A stretch of 64,000 bases of DNA, from the NCBI RefSeq assembly GCF_003449015.1, contig NZ_QRGD01000007.1:248001-312000 (forward strand), read 5' to 3'. Under the pieces are notes generated by a model, which was given only the letters and a program-made list of their open reading frames with translations, did no database searches and was not told where the DNA came from. A program made the translations under genes and the position numbers. Of the stretch, positions 43,001 through 53,355 are shown piece by piece (position 1 is the first letter of the stretch; every line of letters starts with the position of its first letter). Source of the stretch: Aureibaculum luteum (lineage in GTDB: Bacteria; Bacteroidota; Bacteroidia; Flavobacteriales; Flavobacteriaceae).

Positions 43001-46000
43001 TTTTAGCAGTTATGCCCATCAACACTGATGCAGCCTATGATAATAACTCGAGTTTCACCTTGTATAATTTCTTAGATGTAGATTCCGATAATGATGGTAT
43101 TACAGATACTACCGAAGCATTTTCAAATAATGCTACTTATAACGATGTAGATAATGATGGTCAAATAGATGGATTTGTAGATGTTGATAGTAATGGTTGG
43201 CATGATACAATAGATGTTCAAACAGCTTTACCGACGTTTTTAAATTCAGATTCAGATTCAATTCCAAATTACCTCGATTTAGATTCAGATGGTGATGGAT
43301 TACCTGATACTTTTGAGGGTAATTTTCAGGTAACTGATGGGGATAACAATGGTGTTGTAGGAACAGGAATTCCTGTAGATACTGATGGTGATGGACTTGC
43401 TGATACCAACGATCCAGATGAAGCAGGAAATGTAATTGGCGGGTTTGGTTTTTACCAAGATAGAGATGGTGATGGTGTAAACAATACCCTGGATATCGAT
43501 ATTGATAATGATGGTATTATTGATAATACAGAAGGGCAACCTACCATTGGTTATCAAGCTCCACTTGGAACTGATACCGATGGCGATGGTATAGATGACG
43601 CATATGATGTGGACAATGGTGGTGTTGGGATCGGCTATACCAATACCGATGGTGGTAGTGCTCCTGATTATGCAGATACCGATGCTGATGACCCTAACGG
43701 TTTAGGAGCTGATCCTTATGATATTCTGGAAAATTTTTATACAGGGCCCGGTGAAGATGATTTTGATAATGATGGTATATTAGATTTAGCTGCTTTTAAT
43801 GATGCAGATAATGATGGTCTTGCTGATATTTTTGATTTACAACCTACACGTACCGCGGCCAATAATGCTACAAATGGAGGTCAAACACCTTTTAGTCAGC
43901 CAGATACGAATGGTACGGGAGATCGTGACTGGAGAGATTTAGATAATTCAGATAATGATGGTGACGGTTTAGCCGATACTACAGATATTGATGATGATAA
44001 CGACGGAATTCTTGATACTGTTGAAGGAACGGGTGATTTTGATGGAGATGGAGTGTCAAATAAAGATGATTTAGATAGTGATAATGATGGAATTTCAGAT
44101 TATACGGAGGCTGGTGGTACAGCCGATACAGACAGTAGTGGTATGCCGGGTACTGGTGTATTAGATGTTACTGAAGTAGATCTGAATGGACTTCCTTTGG
44201 TGTTATTAGGTGTTGGTTTAACGCCTGTAGATACAGATGGTGACGGAATTCAAGACTATCATGATATAGACTCAGATAACGATGGTATTACCGATGTTTT
44301 AGAAGCCGCAGGAGTAGATGATAATGGAGATGGAAGATATGGTACAGGTACTGGTAATGACAGTGATGCAGATGGAATAATTGATGCAATTGATCTTTAT
44401 GATAATAGAGATGGTAACCTTGATACCCTACTTGGAGGTACCCCACTTGCTATTCCTGATACAGATAGTGACGGACTGAATAACTATATTGATTTAGACT
44501 CAGATAATGATACGGTTCCTGACAATGTTGAGGGACAATCAACTGTTGGTTATATAGCTTTAGCTGGAATAGATACTGATGGCGATGGGCTAGATAATAA
44601 TTATGATACAAACAACGGTGGTACTACAATAGTTCCTGTAAATACTGATGGAACAGGCAATCCTGATTATTTAGATTTAGATGCCGATGGAGATACACTT
44701 TTTGATATTGTTGAAGCTGGAAATGGCACTGCAGATACTGATACTGATGGTAAAACTAATGGAACTTTAGGAGCCAATGGACTTGATGATACCTACGATG
44801 ATGGTATAGCAGGAGATACATTTATTGACCCTAATGGAACATTGGATGATACCCAAAGCGATAACTTTCCTGATGCAGATTTAGATGTTTTAATAGGAGG
44901 GGATGTTGATTATCGAGATATTACATTCAATGATAACGATAGTGATGGCGTTTCTGATGTTGCAGATTTAGATGATGATAATGATGGTATTTTGGATACT
45001 GTCGAATCAAATGGATTGGACCCTCTTGCGGATGCAGATAGTGATGGTGTCTCAAATTATCTTGATGCTGATTTTTGCACTTTAAATGCATTTTTGATTT
45101 GTGAGAATCTTGATTCCGACAGCGATGGTCTTCCAAACCATTTGGATTTGGATTCAGATGGTGACGGTATTCCTGATAATGTAGAAGCACAAACAACACT
45201 TGGTTATGCACCACCTGATGCGTTAGATAGTGATGGAAATGGACTGGACGACAGGTATGAAAATACTCCAGGTTCAGGTGAAGGATTGATTCCCGTTAAC
45301 ACAGATAGTACTGATAATCCTGATTATTTAGATACCGATAGTGATAATGATTTACTTGATGATAGTTTGGAATCTGGCATAATCTTGACAGGAACAGATG
45401 CGGATGGTGATGGGCTTGATGATGCAACTGACGCTATCTCAGGTTATACTGACCCAGGTGGTACAATTGATAATCCATTAACAGGTGGGGTTACACTACC
45501 AGATGCAGATGCAGATGCGAATACAGGGGGTGATGTTGATTTTAGAGATGATACGGATGACACAGCAGACTTAAGTTTGTTAAAGTCAATAGACAATACT
45601 ACGCCAGTAGTTGGCAATACTGTTATTTTTTCAATTACAGTAGCCAATAATGGGCCTGGCAATGCGACTGGGGTTGAAGTAATAGACCAATTACCATCGG
45701 GTTACACTTATGTTAGCGATAATGGTGCAGGATCATATAATTCTAGTACCGGAGTTTGGGCAATTGCAAATCTAAATACTGCTACTTCTGCCACATTGCA
45801 AATTACGGCGACCGTCAATGGAACTGGTTTGTATGAAAATACGGCTGAAATTACCGCTAGTAATAATTTTGATCCTGATTCTTTTCCAAATAATAATACT
45901 ATTGGTGAAGACGATCAGTCTTCTACAACTTCAGTTCCATTTACAGATGTTGATCATGATGCTGATGGTATTTTAGATTTAGAAGATCTTGATGATGATA

Positions 46001-48180
46001 ATGATGGTATTACTGATACTCAGGAATTATGTAGTGCTGATCCCATTACAGGTCCACCACCGTCGTCCACTATTAAAGTTACTATTGATTTAGATAATGA
46101 GGAAAATGAAACCACCTGGGTTCTAACTGATGCATCGGCCAATATTATTGCAAGTGGAGGATCTTACGTTGATTCGGATGAAACTATCGTTTCAAACAGC
46201 AGTGTTTTAACTTCAGGTAATTATACCTTTACTATTTTTGATTCAGGAACGGGAAATGGTCTTAATAATCCAGGAAGTTCAGATTCTAATGGCACTTCAG
46301 GCTATAGTATAGATGTTAATGGTACTACTATATTTACATCTGCTAATAGGCCTAATTTTGGGGCGTCAAGTACACATGTTTTTGCAGAAACTATTCCAAC
46401 TTTAAACATTTTCTCTTGTTTAACCTCTGATCCTAATAAGGATGATGATGGTGATGGTATTTTAAATTATCTGGATGCAGATTATGCTTTAGCCAATGGG
46501 TCTGCCTTAAATGCCAATGGGGTAGTAGCTATTTTAGATACGGATGGTGATGGTGTAATTAACAGTTTAGATTTAGATTCAGATAATGATGGTGTTTTTG
46601 ATATTATAGAAGCTGGGGGTATCGATGTTGTTGGTGTTGAAGATACGGATAATAATGGTAGAATTGATGGAGCTGACGCAACGAATGTTGGTGTAAACGG
46701 TGTTTTTGATACTATTGAAATCACTATTGATAGTGGTTTATTAACATATACAATTAGTGATTCCGATGGAGACGGTATCTATGATTTCAAAGAGATAGAT
46801 TCTGATGATGACGGTTGTAATGATGTAATTGAAGCAGGCTTTACTGATGATAGCGGAGATGGGATTTTAGCAGATTTAGCAACTATAGTTGATGTTAATG
46901 GATTAGTTTCAGGAACAAATGTAGTGGATGGATATACCATTCCCGCCGACGGTAATTCTAATAGTGTTTTTGATTTTCAAGAAGCAGGTACCTTGCCATC
47001 TATTTCGGCCCAAACAACAAGCCAACCCATCTGTGAAGGTACTAACGGTGCTTTTAGTGTTGTGGCCTCAGGTACAAATTTAACATATCAATGGCAGATA
47101 AGCACAAATGGAGGTTCAATATTTACTGATTTAAGTGATGTTGGGGTATATACAGGTACTAATAATGCTACATTGAATATTACTGGTGCTTTAGAGAGTA
47201 TGAATGGATATCAATATCAAGTTGTAGTTGGTAGTAGTGCTTTTATTTGTAGTCTTACAACTTCTACACCCGTTACCTTAACCGTTCCAGATGTTTCATA
47301 TACAGCCTCAGGGACTGGTCCAACTACATGTGGTGGTACTGATGGATCCATCACCTTAACCGGCTTAGTAGCTGGAACCAATTATAGAGTAAGCTATTCA
47401 GATGGTGGAGGGCCACAAACACCAGCTGTTTTAACTGCTGATGCTAGCGGAGAAATTCTAATTACAGGTCTAAGTGCCGACACTTACACAAATATAGTTG
47501 CAACATTATTTGGATGCTCAGGAACTCCGTTAAGTGTAACACTCTCAGATCCAATTAATCCTGATGCACCAGCAACTGGAGGCGATCAGTTAGAGTGTGC
47601 AACTATCCCAACACAAACACTTACGGCAACAGCAACAGCTCCTGGTGGGTCGAGTTTAGTGTGGTATGATGAAGCAACCGGTGGTAAGGTTGTAGCAAGT
47701 CCAACATTAAATACTGTTGGAACTATAACTTATTATGCAGGAAGTACGGACAATACAACAACCTGTGAGAGTACGGTAAGAACAGCGGTTTCTTTAACGC
47801 TACAAGATTGTGAAGCGGACTTAAGTTTAAAAAAGGGCGTTAATAATTCAACTCCTGATGTAGGTGATGCTATTAACTTTAGAATTACATTAGAAAACGA
47901 TGGTCCATCTGACGCCAATTCTATCATTATAAGAGACATAATTCCAAGTGATTTTACGTATACACATCCTAATTTTGTAACGAGCCAAGGTACGGTAGCT
48001 TTTGATTCAGGAACCGGTGCGTTGACATGGGATTTAGGAGCTTATGTTTTGACTAGCGGAAGTAGTTTAACATTAACCTATACCGTTACTGTTGATGTCT
48101 GTGGAGAGTTTGTTAATAAGGTGGAAATTATCCAGAGTTCGCAAGTTGACCCTGATTCCACACCCAATAATGGTAATTAA
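40015..48180 (+). CDS. Giant secreted protein 1: PPC-like, DUF11, C-type lectin, Ig-like and calcium-repeat adhesin
   Basis: 2721 residues. No ATG lies between the in-frame stop at 39994 and the signal peptide. TTG 40015 or TTG 40096 must be used; the latter gives a better signal (ends NSYAQ). Order: PPC-like beta domain; DUF11 (about 180-290); C-type-lectin-like domain (about 410-580) with E521-P-N and W552-N-D; Ig-like (about 600-700); cadherin-like (about 780-870); a rail of DxDxDG calcium repeats (about 873-1848); a middle DUF11 (about 1850-1960); a Cys2006-Cys2135 module; more repeats; Ig-like domains; a terminal DUF11 (about 2600-2721) ending STPNNGN. Probably a cell-surface adhesin or matrix protein; no type IX sorting domain is recognisable. 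Confidence 0.85.
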   Translation: MINRVSLSLITFFVKCSKGIVSAQENYLNTFKHCLNLLLVIILLFATNSYAQCGFGGTNSGITVTPSAATQTTANLGANDYFLMNVVNGGNYRVSTAPNGTFDTQLSLYNESGGAFVGYNDDIGGGNLLSTVTFTSTFTGQVRIVLNRWDCRTNNGGNADFGVEYSGSAPITSIDLAVIKTVSDTTPNEGDNVTYILEITNNGPVQATNLTLTDLLPGGVTYVSDDGAYVSGTGVWTIGTLNTGATSTLNIVAGVNFGTAGSTITNTITAVNADQTDSNVTTDNLTESIVPSVDAPPVITAVGNEFLCPGPGNSQNIATSISLTDPDDTTTDAVYIQISSGYVTGEDLLTLTGTHPNITASFDVTEGELTLQGPTTFAEFEVAILAVEYSSNNASATGTRQFSITSGTANYLPPTDHYYEFVTQPNISWTAANAAANARTYFGLQGYLATLTSQVEADFSGSQATGVGWIGATDAATEGDWRWVTGPEGLANGGTGTPFWSGNIGGITVPPTNFAFWNANEPNDYPGGAAVPGQENYAHITDVSVTSSPGSWNDLPNTTSTSGAYQAQGYVVEYGGTVGDPVLNISATTMITLTSISIDTQPSNQTICETENGNFSVIASGLNLTYQWQISTNGGSTFTDLSDGVVYSDTDAAILNITGASSVLNNNQYRVIVANGVNGCSPETSDAATLTLSNPAVTDPGDFNSCLTGETLVLQAEFVSATAEYTWYEDADTTPVMIASGVGLDNIIITTPGAYQLVIDPILACTSDIIFINAIPCAVDDSSLVVKDNVAGVVIDVLVNDSDLENDIDISSINNTSLLAPSNGTVSINTSTGEITYIPNAGFFGTDTFEYQICDTNTPALCDVGLVVVAVEVDTDNDGVADIIDLDDDNDGIPDAIEAGGNDPSADIDGDGILAYLDEDDTNASIGDDTPGIEQIYDFDGDGIPNHFDLDADNDAIPDVVEAGFTDANNDGLVDTVSYGTNGLADEVETSPDSGILAVMPINTDAAYDNNSSFTLYNFLDVDSDNDGITDTTEAFSNNATYNDVDNDGQIDGFVDVDSNGWHDTIDVQTALPTFLNSDSDSIPNYLDLDSDGDGLPDTFEGNFQVTDGDNNGVVGTGIPVDTDGDGLADTNDPDEAGNVIGGFGFYQDRDGDGVNNTLDIDIDNDGIIDNTEGQPTIGYQAPLGTDTDGDGIDDAYDVDNGGVGIGYTNTDGGSAPDYADTDADDPNGLGADPYDILENFYTGPGEDDFDNDGILDLAAFNDADNDGLADIFDLQPTRTAANNATNGGQTPFSQPDTNGTGDRDWRDLDNSDNDGDGLADTTDIDDDNDGILDTVEGTGDFDGDGVSNKDDLDSDNDGISDYTEAGGTADTDSSGMPGTGVLDVTEVDLNGLPLVLLGVGLTPVDTDGDGIQDYHDIDSDNDGITDVLEAAGVDDNGDGRYGTGTGNDSDADGIIDAIDLYDNRDGNLDTLLGGTPLAIPDTDSDGLNNYIDLDSDNDTVPDNVEGQSTVGYIALAGIDTDGDGLDNNYDTNNGGTTIVPVNTDGTGNPDYLDLDADGDTLFDIVEAGNGTADTDTDGKTNGTLGANGLDDTYDDGIAGDTFIDPNGTLDDTQSDNFPDADLDVLIGGDVDYRDITFNDNDSDGVSDVADLDDDNDGILDTVESNGLDPLADADSDGVSNYLDADFCTLNAFLICENLDSDSDGLPNHLDLDSDGDGIPDNVEAQTTLGYAPPDALDSDGNGLDDRYENTPGSGEGLIPVNTDSTDNPDYLDTDSDNDLLDDSLESGIILTGTDADGDGLDDATDAISGYTDPGGTIDNPLTGGVTLPDADADANTGGDVDFRDDTDDTADLSLLKSIDNTTPVVGNTVIFSITVANNGPGNATGVEVIDQLPSGYTYVSDNGAGSYNSSTGVWAIANLNTATSATLQITATVNGTGLYENTAEITASNNFDPDSFPNNNTIGEDDQSSTTSVPFTDVDHDADGILDLEDLDDDNDGITDTQELCSADPITGPPPSSTIKVTIDLDNEENETTWVLTDASANIIASGGSYVDSDETIVSNSSVLTSGNYTFTIFDSGTGNGLNNPGSSDSNGTSGYSIDVNGTTIFTSANRPNFGASSTHVFAETIPTLNIFSCLTSDPNKDDDGDGILNYLDADYALANGSALNANGVVAILDTDGDGVINSLDLDSDNDGVFDIIEAGGIDVVGVEDTDNNGRIDGADATNVGVNGVFDTIEITIDSGLLTYTISDSDGDGIYDFKEIDSDDDGCNDVIEAGFTDDSGDGILADLATIVDVNGLVSGTNVVDGYTIPADGNSNSVFDFQEAGTLPSISAQTTSQPICEGTNGAFSVVASGTNLTYQWQISTNGGSIFTDLSDVGVYTGTNNATLNITGALESMNGYQYQVVVGSSAFICSLTTSTPVTLTVPDVSYTASGTGPTTCGGTDGSITLTGLVAGTNYRVSYSDGGGPQTPAVLTADASGEILITGLSADTYTNIVATLFGCSGTPLSVTLSDPINPDAPATGGDQLECATIPTQTLTATATAPGGSSLVWYDEATGGKVVASPTLNTVGTITYYAGSTDNTTTCESTVRTAVSLTLQDCEADLSLKKGVNNSTPDVGDAINFRITLENDGPSDANSIIIRDIIPSDFTYTHPNFVTSQGTVAFDSGTGALTWDLGAYVLTSGSSLTLTYTVTVDVCGEFVNKVEIIQSSQVDPDSTPNNGN

Positions 48181-48280
48181 GAATCACTCTTAGTAATTAA
48201 TTATTTTTTGAAGTGTTTTTGGGTTAAAATTTTAACTATTAAAAATGACTTGAATCACTTTCTTACCTAAAATCTATAGA

Positions 48281-48298
48281 GATGACTAATTAGTCATC
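48281..48298. repeat. Perfect 18-bp palindrome GATGACTAATTAGTCATC
   Basis: Fully self-complementary, 100 bp after the stop of giant gene 1. It could be a dyad protein site or part of a terminator (followed by ATTATTTATG rather than a T run). Confidence 0.6.
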
Positions 48299-48543
48299 AT
48301 TATTTATGTAATTCTTTCCAATATTAAATCCATTACATTAATTTTTTTAGTAATCTTATTTTTTAACGTATCTAATGCTTTTGAAATACTCGTTACGTTT
48401 GTGAAAAATTTCTGGATAGAATTAGCTATTCAAAAGAGTATACTTTCTTAAAATAAAAGAGGTTCTAGAAATCAAAATTTCATTGTTAAAACACAATAAC
48501 ATATTGGTGATGGCGTTAAAACCCTTGTAATAAAGTGGAAAAC

Positions 48544-48609
48544 GTTATTAACAGCCAACAGTTGTTACTGACAAAATTTTAACAAACTGATAATCAGTAA
48601 GTGTATTTG
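48544..48609 (+). promoter_or_regulatory. Phased TTAACA promoter array of giant gene 2
   Basis: GTTATTAACA (48544), GTTACTGACA (48564, +20), AATTTTAACA (48575, +11), TGTATTTG (48602, +27). The 10-mers match GTTATTAACA at 10, 8 and 7 of 10 positions. The spacings are identical to those of genes 3 and 4. Confidence 0.6.
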
Positions 48610-48703
48610 TAAATTTCTAAAATTTGCAAGTGCTGTTTTGATGTTGTTTTAAAATCAATGCAATTTGGAATTTAAAAATGCAACACAGAACGGAAACGCT
48701 CGT

Positions 48704-51700
48704 ATGTATAACCTTTTAATGGAAAGTGAAGTAGCTATAAAAAATGTAATTTTAACTAGTCTGTTTTTTTTGCTGACAATTATGGCTAATGCTCAACCAG
48801 CAAATGATGACTATGCCAATGCTATTGATGTTTCTTCAATAATAAATAGTTGTTCTGCAGATGCAACATATACAACAATAAATGCAACTGCTGATGGGAA
48901 TGCTGGTTCAAATTGGAACAATGGTGGTCCATTATTTAATGTTTGGTTTAGCTTTGTAGCCACTACAGATCAGATAAATATTACTGTTGATATTGGTGGA
49001 GTTAAAGGTAGTCAGCGTTATTCACAATTAGCACTTTGGGAAGATGATGGTATAACTGAGCTCAATAGTGAACGTTATTTCTCTACGGCCTCAGATAATG
49101 ATATTGATGTGGGCTACGTCGGATTAACCATAGGTGAGACCTACTATATTTCGGTAGATAGTTATAATACAAATACTGATGGAACTTTTACACTATGTTT
49201 ACAAGATGCTGTTGACTATGATTTTTACGAAGGTGCAATAGATGTAACAACCCTTATAAACACTTGTTCAACAGATGCTATTTATGATACTCGCGGTGCT
49301 ACACCAGATAAAAATGCTGGAAGTAATTGGAATAATAGTGGCCCAAATTTTAATCGTTGGTTTAGCTTTGTAGCCACTACAGATCAGATAAATATTACTG
49401 TTGATATTGGTGGAGTTAAAGGTAGTCAGCGTTATTCACAATTAGCACTTTGGGAAGATGATGGTATAACTGAGCTCAATAGTGAGCGATATTTTTCTAC
49501 AGCGTCAGATAGTGATATTGATGTGGGCTATGTCGGTCTAACGGTAGGCGAAACATACTATATTTCGGTAGATAGTTATAATACAAATACTGATGGAACT
49601 TTTACATTGTGTATACAAGATGCTGTTGATTATGATTTTTACGAAGGTGCAATAGATGTAACAACCCTTATAAACAGTTGTTCGGCAGATGCTATTTATG
49701 ATACTCGTGGTGCTACACCAGATAAAAATGCAGGAACTCATTGGAATAATAGTGGGCCAAGACAAAACCGATGGTTTAAACTTATAGCTCCTTCAAATGA
49801 TCAATTGAATATAACGGTAGATATAGGAGGGGTCAAAGGCAATCAACGCAATACACAACTTGCTATCTGGGAGTCTGATGGCACTACGGAAGTCAGTAGT
49901 ACAAGATATTCAAGTGGAACAGCTGATGTAACTTTGAGAGTGCCTGGCTTAATCGCTGGCAGTACCTATTATATTTCGGTTGATGTTACAAATTCCGGTT
50001 CGGCAGGTACATTTACTTTGTGTTTAGATGCTGCAAATAAACAAGGCAATATTGTAATAAATGAGGTATTGTTTGATGAAACTGCAGGGGGTGCTACCGA
50101 TAATGATGAATTTATAGAGCTCTATAATGCGGGGTCTACAGCTGTAGATTTAGCGGGGTGGCAATTGATTGATGGTAATTTATTAATCTATAATGAAACT
50201 GATTTTAGTGGAAGTATTACCAATAGTGCCAATCCATTTACTTTTAGTTGTTCAGGTTCGCAAGTGTGCTTAGGTTCTACTATTTTGCAGCCAGGCGACT
50301 ATGCCGTAGTTTGGATAGGTCAACAGAATGCGTCCAAAAACGCACCTAATGCTTCCTTTCAGGCTTGGTTGGGAAATAGTACAAAACTTAATAATAATGG
50401 TGACGATATTTGGCTTTATGATACCAATACTACTTTGGTTGATTATGTAGCTTATGGAGTAAATAATGGAATAAACCAACCACCATTAGCTGTTTTTTGG
50501 GATGATAGTGTTCAAAACACATTGGATAATGCCGGTAACGGACAGTCAATTAGTTTAAGTTCAAATGGTATAGATGGTAATGTGTCTGGTTGTTGGGAGC
50601 CTACAACAAGTGCCCAAGCTTCAGGTAGATGTACGGGTTATTTACCAACATTTGATAGCGATGCTTCAGCTAGAATAGCTAGTCCTGGAAATAACAATAA
50701 TGATCCAGATAGTGATGTAGATGGCGTTGTTGATTCTGTAGATTTAGATGATGATAATGATGGAATTCTAGATACAATTGAAGGTGATACAGATCCAGAT
50801 GGAGATTTAATCCCAAACCGATTAGATTTAGATAGTGATGGTGATGGTATCCCAGATAATGTAGAGGCACAGTTAACAGCTAACTATAATTCTCCAAATA
50901 CAGATACAGCATCAGATTATATCACGAATAATGGAGTTAACTCTGCTTATTTAGGTGGTTTAACACCAGAAAATACGGATGGCACTGACAATCCTGATTA
51001 TATAGATACAGATTCAGATAATGAAGGGGCGGATGATACTGTTGAAGCAGGAATAACTCTTGTAAATAGCGATTCAGATAGTGATGGGTTAGATGATGCC
51101 ACTGATGCTTCAACGGGTTATTCAGATCCTGGAGGGGTTATTGACAATCCTTTAAGTGGCGTCCAAGTATTGCCTGATGTTGATTCAGATGCTTTAACAG
51201 GTGGTGACGTAAATTATCGTGATGCTGTAGATGATAGACCGGATACAGATAATGATGGAATAGTTGATGAAGTAGACTTAGATGATGATAATGATGGGAT
51301 TTTGGATATTGTAGAAGGTTGTGGTGGGTTAAATGGAGAATTTTATGGAACAAATGGAACAGTAAACAATGTGGCGTCTGCATTAGCAGCTACTTCTGGA
51401 ACGCCAGATGCTACTTTTATAGCAACGAATATAGATTATCCTCAATTTAGTGGAGGAATAGGTAATGGTACTAACTTGCAAAATTTCTTGGCAGGTGATG
51501 CTGCTTCATTAAGTAATGATCCAGGTAATACCAGTCGAGGTGTCATATTGATGAATGGTTCTATTTATTTAGCGGCGGGCACTTATAATATGCGAGTTCG
51601 TTCAGATGACGGGTATCGAGTAATAATTGATGGAAATATTGTTGCTATTTATGACGCAAATCAAGGTCCAACTACAAGAACTCATAGTAATTTCACTATT

Positions 51701-52651
51701 GCTGCAAGCGGATTTTATCCTATTGATTTTGTGTATTGGGATCAGGGAGGTGCTTATACTTTTACGGCAGAAATTAGACAAGGTTCTCAACCTTATGAGG
51801 TTGTGAATTCTGATTTTATTGCAGGTACTTGTATAGATTCCGATGGAGACGGTGTTGTTGATGCGTTAGATTTAGATAGTGACAATGATGGTATTCCAGA
51901 TAATGTAGAAGCACAAACCACTATTGGATATATTGCTCCGAATGCTGATAGTCCTGCTACTTACATTGCAAATAATGGTTTGAATTCCGCCTACTTAGGT
52001 GGTTTAACACCTACCAATACGGACGGTACTGATAATCCTGATTTTCTAGATTTAGATTCTGATAATGAAGGTGCAAATGACACTTCTGAAGCGGGTATTA
52101 CATTAGCAAATAGTGATTCAGATGGTGATGGTTTAGATGATGCTACAGATGCAACCAACGGATATGCAGACCCAGGCGGAACAATTGACAATCCATTAAC
52201 AAACCCCGTAATTTTACCTGATACTAATGGTGATGCAACCACAGGGGGAGATGTTGATTTTAGAGATGTAATTGGCGAAGCAGATTTAAGTTTAAGAAAA
52301 ACGGTTGATGCTAGCAACCCAGATGTAGGAGATAGTATTACATTTACAATTGTAATTGCAAATGATGGCCCTTCATCAGCAACAGCTATAGAAGTACAAG
52401 ATATTATTCCAGCAGATTTTACATACACTCATATTCCTGCCAATTATACAGTAACTCAAGGGACAGTTGCTTATAACACAAGTACTAGAACTATGAATTG
52501 GAATGTTGGAGCTTACGTTTTAGCTTCAGGCAGTTCAATTTCTTTAACCTATACTATTACGGTTAATGTATGTGGTGAATTTAAGAATCAAGCTGAAATT
52601 ATAAATAATGCAGCTACGGATCCTGATTCTACACCAAATAACGGACGATAA
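48704..52651 (+). CDS. Giant secreted protein 2: triple PPC-like repeats, lamin-tail, calcium repeats, PA14-like, DUF11
   Basis: 1315 residues from ATG 48704; the frame is also open from TTG 48665, and ATG 48719 is possible. The signal peptide ends at MANAQ. Three tandem PPC-like beta domains of 138 residues (about 33-441). A lamin-tail-like domain (about 448-642; [35 protein letters not shown]). Calcium repeats. A PA14-like module (Cys873 to Cys1043; [41 protein letters not shown]). More repeats, then a terminal DUF11 (about 1191-1315) ending [10 protein letters not shown]. Likely surface exposed. No sorting domain is recognised after DUF11. Confidence 0.85.
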   Translation: MYNLLMESEVAIKNVILTSLFFLLTIMANAQPANDDYANAIDVSSIINSCSADATYTTINATADGNAGSNWNNGGPLFNVWFSFVATTDQINITVDIGGVKGSQRYSQLALWEDDGITELNSERYFSTASDNDIDVGYVGLTIGETYYISVDSYNTNTDGTFTLCLQDAVDYDFYEGAIDVTTLINTCSTDAIYDTRGATPDKNAGSNWNNSGPNFNRWFSFVATTDQINITVDIGGVKGSQRYSQLALWEDDGITELNSERYFSTASDSDIDVGYVGLTVGETYYISVDSYNTNTDGTFTLCIQDAVDYDFYEGAIDVTTLINSCSADAIYDTRGATPDKNAGTHWNNSGPRQNRWFKLIAPSNDQLNITVDIGGVKGNQRNTQLAIWESDGTTEVSSTRYSSGTADVTLRVPGLIAGSTYYISVDVTNSGSAGTFTLCLDAANKQGNIVINEVLFDETAGGATDNDEFIELYNAGSTAVDLAGWQLIDGNLLIYNETDFSGSITNSANPFTFSCSGSQVCLGSTILQPGDYAVVWIGQQNASKNAPNASFQAWLGNSTKLNNNGDDIWLYDTNTTLVDYVAYGVNNGINQPPLAVFWDDSVQNTLDNAGNGQSISLSSNGIDGNVSGCWEPTTSAQASGRCTGYLPTFDSDASARIASPGNNNNDPDSDVDGVVDSVDLDDDNDGILDTIEGDTDPDGDLIPNRLDLDSDGDGIPDNVEAQLTANYNSPNTDTASDYITNNGVNSAYLGGLTPENTDGTDNPDYIDTDSDNEGADDTVEAGITLVNSDSDSDGLDDATDASTGYSDPGGVIDNPLSGVQVLPDVDSDALTGGDVNYRDAVDDRPDTDNDGIVDEVDLDDDNDGILDIVEGCGGLNGEFYGTNGTVNNVASALAATSGTPDATFIATNIDYPQFSGGIGNGTNLQNFLAGDAASLSNDPGNTSRGVILMNGSIYLAAGTYNMRVRSDDGYRVIIDGNIVAIYDANQGPTTRTHSNFTIAASGFYPIDFVYWDQGGAYTFTAEIRQGSQPYEVVNSDFIAGTCIDSDGDGVVDALDLDSDNDGIPDNVEAQTTIGYIAPNADSPATYIANNGLNSAYLGGLTPTNTDGTDNPDFLDLDSDNEGANDTSEAGITLANSDSDGDGLDDATDATNGYADPGGTIDNPLTNPVILPDTNGDATTGGDVDFRDVIGEADLSLRKTVDASNPDVGDSITFTIVIANDGPSSATAIEVQDIIPADFTYTHIPANYTVTQGTVAYNTSTRTMNWNVGAYVLASGSSISLTYTITVNVCGEFKNQAEIINNAATDPDSTPNNGR
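48802..50027 (+). repeat. Three tandem 414-bp repeats inside giant gene 2
   Basis: Units begin about 48802, 49210 and 49624 and encode 138-residue PPC-like domains. Units 1 and 2 are identical over about 129 bp (48943-49071 versus 49357-49485), pointing to recent duplication or gene conversion. Unit 3 is more diverged. Confidence 0.85.
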
Positions 52652-53355
52652 TACCGTTTTTTATAAGTAGTATTAATCTAAAAGTGTCTCATTTCATTCC
52701 TGTAGATTTAGGTTCAGTCTGTTTATTTTTTAAATGCTATAAAACAGGTGTTTATCTTTATCTGTTGCATGGGTTTTTTAGAGTTATTAACAATTATTTA
52801 GGGTTATCAACATATTGTTAACAATTTAAAATAAGGTGTATATATTCGTTCTAGTAATAAGTGGAAAAATAAAAAGGAGTTACTGATGTTAATCAATTTT
52901 GTAATATAAATCAATAATTATTTTTTGATTTGAATTGTGAAATAACCTGTAACCGTACTGTGGCTTATTTTATATAATTATGTCTGTTTTAACCAATCTA
53001 AAATAGAATTAAAGCACTGGCTATACATATAGGTGTTATTCATATTCTAGTTCCAATCGGCTGAAACTGTATACTTTCTAAAGAGGCCGTTCCTTTAAAG
53101 TAAATTTTACTGATTGTAAAGATGTATCTCACGTTTGGTTTGATTATACCAATGGTGGTTGTCTGTATGCGTTAATTTTGATGTTGAGTTGGTAGCTTTA
53201 CCATTTTTCAGTGTGCCCTATTTATTTGGGTATTTAAAGGTTGTGTTCTATAACCTTGAACTTATGAAGTTTTATAAAAAAAATAACAAATCATGCTGGG
53301 AATTTTCAGAATGAGGTGGTTATAATTGAATATTACTGTTTAAAAATAAGAATTC
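52652..53355 (+). other. 704-bp intergenic region and long leader of giant gene 3
   Basis: It holds the promoter array (52783-52848) and a transcript leader of about 490 nt. Inside the leader, 53082-53195 reads as a 37-residue open stretch of protein-like composition (KVNFTDCKDVSHVWFDYTNG) without a start codon, possibly a decayed gene fragment. No other gene was found. Confidence 0.5.
52783..52865 (+). promoter_or_regulatory. Phased TTAACA promoter array and conserved start region of giant gene 3
   Basis: GTTATTAACA (52783), GTTATCAACA (52803, +20), ATTGTTAACA (52814, +11), TATATTCG (52841, +27), then TAGTAATAAGTGGA (52852-52865, +11 from the -10 box). The same order, spacing and last 14-mer occur before giant gene 4. 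Confidence 0.7.

Larger units (their letters stand above)
48181..48664 (+). other. 484-bp intergenic region between giant genes 1 and 2
   Basis: AT-rich, with no gene. It holds a weak 5-bp hairpin at the end of gene 1 (48179-48193), a perfect 18-bp palindrome (48281-48298) and the promoter array of gene 2 (48544-48609). The 48300-48520 stretch has nothing recognisable. Confidence 0.5.

Noticed and set aside
42634-45560. Regularly spaced DNA repeats suggesting a CRISPR array or satellite
   Set aside because: The periodic GATGGTGATGG words code for DxDxDG calcium-binding repeats in one long frame; unit lengths vary and spacers are coding.
42279-45662. Several minus-strand open frames opposite the calcium-repeat rail of giant gene 1
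   Set aside because: They arise because GAT/GAC/AAT-rich repeat codons lack stops on the reverse strand; the compositions are Ser/Ile/His-rich and unlike proteins.
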